A stretch of DNA of 64,000 nt from Sympetrum striolatum (lineage: Eukaryota; Arthropoda; Insecta; Odonata; Libellulidae), in contig CANPUZ010000035.1 in assembly GCA_947579665.1 (NCBI GenBank), forward strand, positions 310,001 to 374,000. The letters run 5' to 3'. Position numbers and translations under genes: made by a program. The stretch's first letter is position 1, and each line of letters opens with the position of its first letter. Below are positions 10,140-21,235 of the stretch, piece by piece. A model generated the notes under the pieces. That model was given only the letters and a program-made list of their open reading frames with translations. It made no database searches and was not told where the DNA came from.

Positions 10140-10480
10140 GCAATTTTAGAAAGGAATTCGTAATTCGTATAAGCTCTCCCATGGGATAGGTAGTAGACCA
10201 GTGGGGAGAGGACATATTGCTGCCATTAGTTCACGCTGTCGCCACTGTCTCACTAAGGAGGACGTTTTTTTCCGGGAGTGTCCTAGGCATGAGCTGCATG
10301 CGTTAGGCACGGTTTTCAATTCACCCATCTGATGATTTATGGTCTGCATCGATGATCTTTGTCTGCTTACTTCGATAGATTATCAATTCTTGATGAGTTT
10401 AAGAATAGTCCGCTGGTTTTTCTGCTGTTTGACAAGACGGCTACTGTTGCATTTAAAACGTGTTCCATCTCCATAATTCT
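10140..10480 (+). pseudogene. Possible LINE C-terminal zinc-knuckle remnant
   Basis: One plus-strand frame at about 10226-10332 reads CRHCLTKEDVFFRECPRHEL. This has the Cys-X2-Cys...His/Cys spacing and FFRECP pattern typical of the domain that closes many jockey/R1-type LINE ORF2 proteins. A GRGH segment precedes it, as expected after the RNase H/RT region. Stops interrupt the frame downstream and no RT motif was found upstream. This is an assignment by motif only. Confidence 0.35.
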
Positions 10481-10870
10481 TTAACCTCGAGTTGAATTCA
10501 ACAGATCTGTCGAAACGTAAATCATTGCATCGTTTTTGTTCATTGATTGTTGCATTATAAATACGTTATATTTCCCATTGTAAGTTGATATTTACTGGCT
10601 TTAATGAGGTTATTGATATTAACATTTGAATGATCCGCTACAGTCATCAGAACCATATATTATATATTGACTCTTCATCGCGAATTAATTATCTTCATGA
10701 AAGCGATGGACATCAGTGGAAAGCATCGTAATCCATCCATCCATCGTAATAAATCCATCGGTGAATGAAGAAACGGTTGATGGATCCATCGATTACTTTA
10801 AAAACGGATTGATGGATTTACGATTCCATCGATGAATTTTAAAAAGTGCCTATTGCTGAATAAGAATTTT
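10480..10870 (-). repeat. Dispersed repeat with (GATGGAT) cluster, copy at 32500-32720
   Basis: The reverse complement of this stretch aligns with 32500-32720. The shared landmarks are attcaccgatggatttacg, gatgctttccactgat, ggttctgatgac and the downstream attcaaatg...cagtaaat. The copy here is longer because the CCATC/GATGGAT motif is locally multiplied (10733-10845). There is no coding potential. Confidence 0.6.
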
Positions 10871-11690
10871 TATTTAATTTCCTTTCTTTAAGCCCTTATC
10901 TCTATTACAAACGACCACTTTCTAATTTTAGTTGTCAAAAGGAAAGAAAAGCTGCATTCAATCAAAAATTTTTATAATTATTAGTTATAGAAGGGAGTTG
11001 AATGAAATTTTGCACAAACATGCTTGTAACATGTACAGAAAAACGTGCGCTCTAAAATCACCTTAAAACATTTTTAGCACATGCTCACGTTGTGATTCTG
11101 AAACATTTTAGCTAAAATGACTAAAATTCCCTGAGCACATGCTCAGCATCTTCTGTGCTACTAGGGTAGCTTTATTTCATTGCGGTAAACGATTATTAAG
11201 GAATTTCTATGCCATACTTGATATTGATCAAGTAAAAACTGAGACGGAGTAATGCATTAGAATATATTAACATTAGAATAATCATCGAGGTTTTAATGCA
11301 GTTTGCGGGAGGAACTCTTTAAAGGGGTCTGTCATAACAAAAGGTACAAAGTAAAACAAAATAATGTCCATTTCGTCAGATTTCGATAGCAATAACAGTA
11401 ACATTATCACGTAATGCCATTCGCATATGTTCTCAAGTAAGGCAATAAAAACATTATATTCGCAGCATCCAAGTCTTGTAATTTGTATTGTCTGCATTTC
11501 TAATACATACAAAAGTAGAAAATAGTATAGATAATATTTAAAATAATTGGAAATAGTTTGATTTCTCAATTACAGCATATTAAGACACTTATTCTATTAA
11601 TACTTAGGATTTAATGGGCTAATGAATTGGTACCATGGTTTTTAAATCCTCAATGAACGCCCTCTCGCCTTTCTTGTTTTCATTCGAAAT
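10871..11690. other. No supported feature
   Basis: AT-rich sequence with only short unsupported ORFs. No repeat family, RNA gene or splice structure was recognised. Confidence 0.5.
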
Positions 11691-11696
11691 TGGAAT

Positions 11697-11711
11697 TGCG
11701 CATGCGCGAAC
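11697..11711. promoter_or_regulatory. NRF1/Ewg-like palindromic site
   Basis: The sequence ttgcgcatgcgcgaa contains the full palindrome TGCGCATGCGC, the known NRF1 (insect Erect wing) core. It lies in a locally less AT-rich stretch (about 11650-11900) that also has an M-box-like TCACATGA at about 11821. It may mark a promoter, but no linked exon was found. Confidence 0.3.
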
Positions 11712-11984
11712 TACGGCGACAAGTGAAATATGGCAACGTCGCTCTTTATGCTCTCGACTGGCTCTCGACTGAAAGCTCTCATGTCGATCGATAGTGACAA
11801 TTGCACTGAAATCGCAGTTATCACATGAGAACAGTTTTCGGTCGAGATCGAAGCTTTGTAGTGACAACTCACAGCTGTCGTGTGATAGCTCTGAATTACA
11901 AAATCGACCCCCAGAAGAGACATTTTAATTTTACATTTTTTCGCAAAGACATGCGAGAAGGGGATGTGGTAATGAAAGATTTCT

Positions 11985-13085
11985 CTATTGGGAACGAAAC
12001 TGCTCGTTTTGGTGGCTAATCTAATAATTTTGCGGTAAATGACATCGTATTCACGAATTGCATTTTTGGTAGTGTTGAATGCGATGGGAGAGGCATGTAA
12101 AATGATTGGGAGTACATTGGAATTAATGAGACGGATTTTATCTTTCGTGAGGAGTAGAAAGAAGCGGAAAGAAATGGTTTTTTAATTAAGTAATATCTAG
12201 TTTAATGAACGATCTAAAATCCCGCCTAAGAACTAGTTTGACGCCACAGTATTTGATGGATGGGGTTATCAGAGGTTCTGTGCCGCGTGTTATTTACAAG
12301 GTGCACTCTTAGCGGGATTGATTTTTAGTTTGGTGGGGATATTTGAAGCTTGTAAGAATGAAACCGGGCGGGAGTTGATGATGATGATATTCGAAGATTT
12401 TTCCAAAGGAGGAGAGAATGGCCTGTATATCTTCGGATCCGCGGGGTTTCTACGAGGCATAGGGATGGTCTAAATGTCGTCTTTTCTTAGCTGAGAGGGG
12501 ATTTTGGAGGTGTCACGGAGTTGCTTATCGACTTTCCGAATGGAATTGTATGAAAAGATGAATTGCGCGAGTTTTAGATTCCAAATTTTATTTTTCCGAT
12601 TTTACTTCCCTCTGGAGACTCTTATAACTCTCGAAAACAGTTGGTAATCTTCCGCTTCCTGTGGTACATGTTTCTATCCTATATTTTTTTGCGTATCGCA
12701 TTAGGAATTCCGGAGTGGGATGCGTCCTGTGGAACGTTTTGAAGATTGCGCGTGGCGCAGTCGCGGGCGGCGGAAGACGAGTTGTATTTGGGCGTCAAAT
12801 TGGCTTCGATTGTGGGGACTTCCAAAGGCGGAATGAGACGAATGCGGTCCGAAATGAAGAGAGAAAACTTTTCCCAGTCGGTGGATCGTTTCGTAGGTGG
12901 AAAGAAATAAGCGGAGGCTGAGAGAGGAAGGTCGATAATGATCAGGAAGACGATAAGAAGATAGAGACGGACGGGTTAAGGTCGAGGTGTTTTGTAATTG
13001 CGAAATCAAGGATATCCGTCGATTGGTGGCCATGATGAGTATGTTCCTGTGGGGAGCGGAGATTATGTCTATTATCATCGCCAGA
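11985..13085 (-). pseudogene. Jockey-type LINE ORF2 remnant, internally deleted
   Basis: Reading the minus strand from 13085 gives the end of an apurinic endonuclease domain (LDFAITKH, then the SSSDH box after a frame slip). A jockey-type linker with TDWEKFSLFISDRIRL...PPLE follows at about 12830-12900. Near 12180-11990 a second frame reads KDKIRLINSNVLPIIL and FNTTKNAIREYD, the post-RT thumb segment that is also present at 14692-15003. The catalytic RT core between them is missing and several frames are broken. The copy is dead. Confidence 0.75.
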
Positions 13086-14372
13086 GACTGAGAATTCTAA
13101 CATTATGAGGATTTTTTAAAGAGACCAAAATGAAGACCAATTCCCTTTTTATAGCTATCGCGTACGTATTACATTTGGCGTAAATATATGAACGTAACGA
13201 CATCTCGTTCGTCATCGAAGACACGCATCCTAGACACGAAAAGACGTGATGAGCGTCCGCACCGAAAGAATACTTCGAGGATCGTTTTCACAGTTCGGCC
13301 GAAAAATCGATCTATATTTCTCGCTCCAAGTTTTAAACTTTCTTCTTAAAAACTGCAAAAATCGCTCCGGAATTGATTTTTGCGGAAGGGAGATGATATT
13401 TCATTTAAAATTCGATAGGAATTTATGGGATTTTATCGCCGCCGAGCGAGACAATGATGGTTTTTAGGAAATGTAAATTTGAATAAATATTGATTTTACG
13501 AATATGATCGTACGGCGTGCGTACGTAGAATGCTATTGATGTGGTTGTGATCGAGCCTGCACGATTCTGACTGAAATATTTGAGTCGACGTGTTAAAAAG
13601 GCGATCGAAAACTCAAAGATCTTAAACGCTGAATAACAAAGATCGTTCGTTTCGCGCTCTTACAGAAAAAATCCTCCTTATTTGGCGGCGGTTGTCAAGG
13701 GCAAATAAGTAATGGGTGTTCGGTGGATGCATTCGGATAGAGCGGATTTCGGATAAATGCGATTCGGATGAACGGGAATTATATTCACTTGTTGTGCAAA
13801 CGATTCGGTAATCTGCTTTGAATTCCATCGGCGCAATCAGTTCGATTCCTTTCTTTCGCTTCCTGTCCCACGGTAATGCGAGGCGCGTTATCTCTTTCAT
13901 TTGTTTTCCTCGGCGAAGGAGCCTCTTTGATTGGAGTTCCGAGCGTCTTCGATTCATTTTATGCACGTCAATTTGAAAAACAGTGCAACTGCGCTTTGCG
14001 TAAAAATCTGAATATCGGCGGCGACGAATATTATTGAGAAATAAACGGAAGAGATCACAGTCACTCACCATTACAGAAAGAGTCTCCATTCCAAGGATGA
14101 CGATTCGCTGGATCCAGGTCACTCCAACGCCGTCTTCGAATCACTTCCACAATCATCCTCGCGAGAGTTGTCGTTCGGTGAAGCACGTAACGATTGGCGA
14201 ACGGGTGAATCGCTGAAAAGGCAATGACATTGAACACGCCGCGGGAAAACAAGGCGCAACCCGTGCGAACTCCGAGAGCTTTAAAACGAAACTGAAATCC
14301 CTTTCCTCGGAAAGAGGGCGAGCGAAGGCCACCTTACCTGTTACGTTCTATGCTTAGCCGTCGCGTGTACGA
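13086..14372. other. Less AT-rich stretch without assigned function
   Basis: The sequence is visibly richer in CpG than its surroundings, and a minus-strand TATA-like box (ctataaaaaggg) lies at about 13146-13158. A minus ORF at 13622-14122 has no recognisable domain. It could be the regulatory or 5' region of a gene (see the exon candidate at 14069-14252), or old transposon sequence. Confidence 0.35.
14069..14252 (-). CDS. Candidate 5' exon (unrecognised)
   Basis: The minus-strand reading frame is open from about 14252 to 14069 and ends exactly at a strong splice donor (AATG|GTGAGT at 14069/14068). The first Met inside it is in RMIVEVIRRRR. A second donor-like site (AACAG|GTAAGG) lies just upstream, near 14334. 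The codons are less AT-rich than the surroundings. No family was recognised, no acceptor-linked partner exon was found, and the frame could be chance. Confidence 0.22.
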
Positions 14373-15060
14373 CTTGACTTGACTTTATTTTTATGGTGAG
14401 CCAGGCCGTGGTCCGTGTCACCCAGTGTGACTCCTCTTTACAAAAGTAGTGATTCACAGGTTAAATGACTTTCGCATATTTTTATGAAGGGCTCGCACAG
14501 TGCTCGATAGAATTAAGTGAAAGTTAAATTAGGAATCGTTTTATGTGTGTATATTAAATAGATAATTGGGAACCTTAAATTGTTTACATCTAATAAAGCC
14601 TACTTTTTTGGGTGACCAAATATGTGAAAAGAGAGGGTTATTAATGAGCGTCATTTTCATTTTGCATTTTTTAGCTGCAATGTGAGTTTTTCTAAGAGTG
14701 AGGAAAGTTTGTGATACTCAAACGTTTCTTTATTTGGGACAAGATGACATGATTTTGTGGCAAGGCGGACGATATCCTATAAAATATTTCGTATTTTCTG
14801 ATAATATTATTAGAAGTGTTGAATGTGATAACGGAAGCATAAAGGAGAATGGGAATGATGGTAGTATTGATAAGACGTAATTTATCGCGAACTGATAACG
14901 GGCTTGAACGGGAGATTAACGGAAATAAGAGATTTTTAGCTGCCGTCGCTTGAGCCAATTTAGCTTTCGCATGCTCTTCCCAAGTTAATTTTTTATCCAC
15001 CACGACGCCAAGATTATTATTTCCGATTTAATTCTGCGAAAGAAGAGTTGGGTAAGGAAA
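14373..15060 (-). pseudogene. Jockey-type LINE 3' end, 5'-truncated
   Basis: The minus-strand frame 15003-14692 reads NNLGVVVDKKLTWEEH at its start, the YLGV..D..L.W thumb motif of jockey-clade RTs. It continues with SPLSVRDKLRLINTT and FNTSNNIIRKYE, matching the fragment at 11985-12180. A 3' UTR of about 300 bp follows. It ends in AATAAA and a short (GTCAA)n tail at about 14362-14385, so the 3' terminus is probably intact. The 5' side is truncated near 15060. Confidence 0.8.
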
Positions 15061-15488
15061 GAGGAATGGTGTCTTACGAGTCTGCAACATATATGCTTCA
15101 AGGTTATTCTTGGTCCGTAATGATATATGGAAATAAGGCAGATTTTTGATAAAATACTCCCTTTTTAACTTCAGTTTTATTTAATTTCCCCTTTCAAACC
15201 TGGATTTGGGATACTTTATACAAATTGAAGGCAAAATATATTAAACTAAAGCGTAGGCAGCTGTGGGCGGCTTTGGTGTGCTGGAATTTGTCGAAGGTTT
15301 TGAATATTAAGTCGGGGGCGGAGAAAATTTTGAAATAAATGCCCCGGAAAAGCGATTTTTCGTTCAAAAAAAGGAGGAAATCCGGGGATTTTGTTCGGAA
15401 TAATCGGTTTCTTTGGGCCCCATTTGCTTGAATACATCGAGCACACATTTGGAACCGTTTAGAAGAAGGAGTAAAATGTTGTCAACGC
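15061..15488. other. No supported feature
   Basis: The 15240-15460 part is somewhat richer in G on the plus strand. Overlapping minus ORFs at 15194-15448 and 15246-15446 are in different frames over the same bases and have no recognisable motif. Confidence 0.45.
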
Positions 15489-16490
15489 AAATTTCGACAT
15501 CATATCGAGAGGGTCGTCAAAAGTAGAAAAAGTATTGAAAATATTCTTAAGATTCGCTGCAATTTCCCCGTCCGGCATCGAATCCTGGTGATAATTTCTA
15601 TGCAGAACAATAGAAGATTACAGCTACGCATGAAAATTCAAGCAGAAATATTGGCTGCAACTGCCTCCAACGATACATTTCTTAGGTGAGAAATTGAAAT
15701 GTGCTCTGGCATCGAACCCAGAAACGTCATGGTCTTATCTAATTTTTTTTTTCTTAAACCGTGTCTTAATATACATCTTCTATCTAAGTAATCTTCAACT
15801 TCCTATTATTTCGATAAGAGCATCAAAATAAATAATGAAAACTACATCAATGTATTTTTACTGGGGGATATATTTTCCGCCTAACTTCGAACCCGGGTCT
15901 TTCTGGTAATACTTTCTATGCAGTACAACAGAAGATCGCTATTTTTGACTATGTGTGAAATTTCAAGCAAAAATATTGGCTGCAACTGCCTCATACGATG
16001 TCCTACTTTTCCCTTATATTCCTTATGAGAGAAATGTTAATGTGCTCTGGCATCGAACCCAGGAGCAGCAAGGTCTTATATCATTTTTTTCTTAAACCAA
16101 CTCTGAATGTTCATCTTCTATCCAAGCAAGAACTTCCTATCATTTCGATAAGTGCATAATGAAAAACTACCAATATGTATTTTAAAGGGCAGATATTTGC
16201 ATCGTCCTAGCATCGAACCCAGGAATTTTTCCGTGAATTTCATTCATGTTTTCGATAGATCATGACAATATATATAGACTTCTTGAGTTTCGATTCTTTA
16301 CCTATCCGGGAAGTATTTTTTAAAAATTCCCGAAAATCAAAGCAATGGTTTTAAATGGGAAAATCCGGGACTTTGGGGCCCTTTGGAATCGAAACCATTA
16401 CAATGAGGTTCAAAATCGCATTATTTCTGTCGGTTACCCGTTATGGCCATTACGTGGTAAAAATTTCAAGTCACTGACAATCACAACTAC
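15489..16490 (-). repeat. Lone B-box composite unit, both ends missing
   Basis: One minus-strand type I unit stands alone about 8 kb from the left array. Reverse-strand B-box motifs lie near 15575, 15713, 15884, 16050, 16209 and 16383. The terminal hairpin is absent on its left and the CAGCCTAAACC head is absent on its right, and no microsatellite flanks it. This is the only dispersed copy in the window. Confidence 0.8.
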
Positions 16491-19400
16491 TTTCAGTCTT
16501 CCAATTCAATATAGATTGCTGGATACGAAGCCTAATCGAAGAATTGCGCTATAAGGCTGGCCATTTGCCGGTTTCCTTTTAAATTACGATTTTAGAATAA
16601 AATTGTTAAATATAATATTGTTCGTATGCCATTTATACGGTATTTTATAACGTATATGAGAAATTTATTTATAAATCATAATCGAATATTACATTTAATA
16701 ATATTTAAAACAAACTTTGTAATGACGCCTCAATAGACATTTGTCTATGTCATAGCGGGGGAATGGAAAGAAATCGGATGCGATTTTACGCAAATCAGAG
16801 AAGCTGCCGTAGCGTTGAGCTTCCAGAATTAATTCCGTAATGAATTTAGGCGATAGAACAAAGTTTTCCGATCCAAATTTTAGCTACGCAAAATACGTCA
16901 ACGCTTTTCTTGTTTTTCATCTGAGAGATTCCGTCTACAATTGTAAACACATTACGGGGGACGAGCCGGGAAAAGCGTAATGACAACAGAGTAATTTACT
17001 CCGTCACTTCCATAGATTTTTTATTTAGGCGACATGTTTTGCTAGTGAGCTAGCATCATAAGGCAATATTCTATTACCAATTTTTAGTTTTATTGGTAAA
17101 TCCAAGGAAGGTGCACAGTTAGAAGTGGATTTAGAAAGTAAAATACTTTGCTGGGGATAGAAAGTATGGGTTTGGAAACCAGTGTAAATCACGGCATATT
17201 TCCACATGTTGTTGTTTATCACATATCACTACACTCTGTTCCTTACCTGCCCTAGTTAACAGCAAATTATTTTTGGATATTAAATTCTTTACATATTGCT
17301 TAATATAATTAATTCTTAAAATAATGCTTCATATGATAAAACGATATATCAGTGATTGATTGGTGCATTGCCGGTAGTTAAAAAATATATAATTGGAAGT
17401 ACGCTTAAATAAGAATTTGTGAAAGTGGAGGCGTATAATGAAACTCTCCCTCCCCACCAACAACAACATCTTATAAACATTCATATCGCAACAATGTTTT
17501 TACCCCGCAGCGGCCGCATGTAAAAAAAATAATGAACTTTACTTCTCGGTGAATGAGAAGTGATGTATGTTTACATTCAACAGTTGCCGATGAAAAAATA
17601 ATTAATGCTGGTGGCTTTAAAATGCCAAAATAAGCAGCAAGGGATGGGGGAAGGCACCCGGCAACAACCGTTCAATGTGAAAGCGCTCATTTGACCGACG
17701 TGCATTACTACCCACACCCGGTCGTAAATGGTCGTAAAGCTCCAAACCAGGTGCCGTCCTCTTCAGTCGTTGGGTCGGCTGTTATCCGGCGACCCCGAGC
17801 TCTATAATCTATTCTCGGCTAGTGTGAAACGCTCCATTTACTTCTACTGCTTACTACCCTTGTGACCCAGCTTAAAAACCGGCTATGGTTTGCCGGCCGG
17901 GGGAAACCGGTGAATGTGTTCCCAGCGTAATCCCTGACTCCTCCAGAAGCAAACGAACCGACATTTCGTTCCTTTGCCCCTATAATAAACATACCAAAAG
18001 ACCAGGCACGCGAATGAACGTTCACAATGCCGTTCGATGGTTTTCCTTCATAGACACGTTTTGCAATTTTTAAACCATGCTCTCAAAAATCTTTCGTTAG
18101 TCGAAAATTCACTGCCTTTTGAAAAACTACCTTAAACTGGGCAAAACATTCTAAGATATCATTTCAGTTACATAAGAAGAGATGATAGACTAAACACAAA
18201 CATAAAATTTTAAAAAATACGTCAATATTCATCAATGAGAGAAATTACCTAAAAGTGACAACCAATCTGCCCAGTGGCAACATTTGTTGCCACCAAAGTT
18301 TAGTTGTTAATTTTGGTTGTAACTTAAAATAATTTTTGAAATTTTTTGATTCCACATTAAAGGCCATACAATGCAATTTGCGTAACGGCAAAGATTTAAC
18401 AGTTATATTGCATAGCAATAATTTTTTGCATGGTAGATATATCGACCTCCAATGATTCGAGGGAATGGGTGAACATGCTATAACATTTTATTTTATTTCA
18501 TTCAAATTATTCGATTGATATAGATATTTTTTATTTTATATAAAAACAGAACGCCGATGACGACTGGATATTTAATACCGACGTTTCATTCTCTTCCACA
18601 GCAAATGTTCCCATAGACCGAACACTTCATTTCGGCCACAAACCTAAAAGGACAGTGTTTTCCAATTTATTTAGAAACGAAACATACCAATGAAGGTAAA
18701 TATATATATATGCCTTGATCGGTATAGAATGGATCACGTAGATTACTTTTGAAGACAACGGAACTCGATTTACGAGCACAGAGTTGAATAAAAAAAGTTT
18801 TAGCGAAAGAAATCCCTCTCACTGCAGGGGAAAGTGGGGGAGAGGGCGTTTACTCGAGAAAGATAAGAAGGACTTGGAGGAAACGGGGGAAGGGGCCGTC
18901 TCGAGTTATTGGGGCGGATGCAAGAAGCAAGGGCAAACAGAGACCAGGGTCTCCAACCTTCCGAAAATGTACGGAATGTCCGTAGAAATTGTCAAAAATT
19001 GATCGAGTACCTAAAGTTCGTATAATTACTCACATATTTTAGGCGTATATCTGTAGTCTATTGAATCAAGACTCTCAATATGACTCATTACTGAAGAATC
19101 GCTTACCAGTCTGACTGCAAATTGTTAAGCTCATAAGCCGGTTAGTAATTCATCTTGCAAACATAAGTTACCAACAGCCAGTAAATGGGAATGAGGCTTT
19201 ATAGTCTTGATGAGGAGTGAGGTAAATTGACTCCAGAAGTTCCTCTTTTCTAAGCATTTAATAAGGAGAGGTCTTAATTATTCCGCGTCAAACATCAGAA
19301 GTTTTCATGCCACAATTGAAATGCCAAGGATGCGAAACAATTAGATGAAGGACCGTATTATCCTCTATTAAAATCAAATGTAATTGCATCTGTATTGCAA

Positions 19401-20866
19401 TTAACGACTATTACACTGAAATATTTCGATTGTTTTATTTAATTTTCGTGGCTGAGAAGACAGTCATTACCGAGAGACCTGCGGTACTGTTACCAGGAGA
19501 TATAGTCGAGAAAAAGAAGCTAACAGGGGAAAAAACGAAAGCTTTTAAGGACCCGAATGGAGAAGAGTAGAATAAACGTGTGCAAAGATAATCTAAATTC
19601 TATTTTATAGTTCTGGCTTACCTACTGCTGGAAGAGTTTGGTATTAGAGAAGAATTTCCGTAAAAAAGTTTGACCTTGCGAATATCTTTCGCGAGTTGTC
19701 CGTAGTATTCCCGATGGTGAAAGGAGTGCCTAATAAGAAGGCATTCCTTCTCAAATATTTTTAGGCTTTTTCGCTCGGGTCACGCGTTTTTTCAGACCAA
19801 TTTCCGACGTCCACTTTATATTTCTGTGGGTTATTAGGAGTGAGTCTCCATTCGGAAATTCTCACGTAATAGTGTCGATTCGTAAACCAAAGTCAAGCTC
19901 ACGGGTCGATGGAAATGGAGGAAAACGAAGTTCCAAGTGAGTTCACAGTGTTCGAAAACATTTCCAGAATCAAAAAGAATAAATATACCTCTGATGTCAT
20001 TACCATAAATAGCGTCTTTGGGGTATTTAGATCAATGGGTCTTCCTATATTTATCTAACCTTCGACTATTAGGAGTTCACATTCGAAAGTTGCAAAACAA
20101 TGACATACCTCTCACTCGGTTAAAGATGTATTCAGAGGTCGAACAATCCACGACCGCCTGCAGACTGATCGGGAGAGTCTGCTGACTCTTTGTCGCGGGA
20201 ACGTAATTTGTCGAAAAATGCTTATGAGGAGCTTTGATAGCCTCCAGAAGAAAAAAACAAATGAAAACGAGATGGAATGGTACTTTTTCTGTAACATATA
20301 TTCGTCACGACCTGTTTTAACGAATGAATAACATTCCCTATGAAGGCGACCATTCGCTGAAACCAATCGTGCTAAATAAATATTTTGATTACATTTATAT
20401 TCCATCGCCTTTTATTGTTTTCATGGAGTTTCACATAAGTACACCTTCCTCTGCGGATGTTATTCACTGTAAAGAAATATTTAACATTAAGTTTGTTTAA
20501 CAAAAGTCTTTCTGAATACTTTCAAACGATTTTGATCAAATTAAGTTCTCCGCAAAGCATGAAAATTTGACATTTTATGTTTCAAATTCTTTACCATTTT
20601 ATTTATCGAAAATTGATTGAAAACTTAATTTCGATGAAGAAAGTTAAACGGAATAAGGTTGGTTAGTACTATTAAATTTTAAGTCAAAACATTTTTCATC
20701 ACGATGGGATTTAATTTTGCTGAGATCATGAATCAATTTTCCAAACAGGAACGTATTTCCTCGAAAACAATCAATTGTGCGAAAAATCGTTATATTTTCA
20801 ATCTCGAATGGAATTTATTTCGTAGGAAATATTTTATGTTTACATCCAAATCATTTTATTTTCCAG
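16491..20866. other. Long stretch without supported genes
   Basis: Only short scattered ORFs occur (such as 17819-18025 minus, 18784-19002 plus, 20112-20405 minus), none with recognisable motifs. The 17640-18010 part is less AT-rich, with a CCGG-rich patch at 17876-17912. No RNA gene, transposon end or convincing exon was identified. Confidence 0.5.
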
Positions 20867-21037
20867 CTGGAGAGTAAAACTCTTTCGGTGAATGGTCTCA
20901 GTCACACACCAGAGGGTTACCATTCCAATGGCGCTGTCTCAATTCGATTCCCAGAAATTCCACAGCGACTCTCTTTTTTTCTCTCAGTCGCCGCAAGTTT
21001 CAAAACAACCCCAACCACTGATTTCCTTCCTAACTGA
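20867..21037 (+). CDS. Candidate terminal exon (unrecognised)
   Basis: A strong 3' splice site (cattttattttccag|CTGG, AG at 20865-20866) opens a frame of 56 codons starting LESKTLSVNGLSHTPEGY and ending with TGA at 21035-21037. An ATTAAA lies downstream at about 21180. The frame also extends upstream through the splice site, so the ORF alone proves nothing. No domain was recognised and no partner exon was found. Confidence 0.25.
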   Translation: MESKTLSVNGLSHTPEGYHSNGAVSIRFPEIPQRLSFFLSVAASFKTTPTTDFLPN

Positions 21038-21235
21038 GAAACGCGTAGAGGCGAATGAAACATTTAAGTCCACATACTTTGGGAAGTTACTGTGCATACA
21101 CAATTAGGCTTGTTTACGTAAAATGAGTTTTTTTAACTGAACCTATTGGTAACCATTCGAAATTATCTTGTGTTTAAGCATTAAAGCTTGAAATCTAACT
21201 CTACTACATAAGATATTATAATAACTTGAAAACTA

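Noticed and set aside
10733..10845. GATGGAT cluster as an independent satellite
   Set aside because: It is a local expansion inside a dispersed repeat that has a second copy at 32500-32720.
13622..14122. 166-codon minus-strand ORF as a gene
   Set aside because: No motif was recognised, and a strong splice donor inside it (14069) argues against a continuous reading frame.
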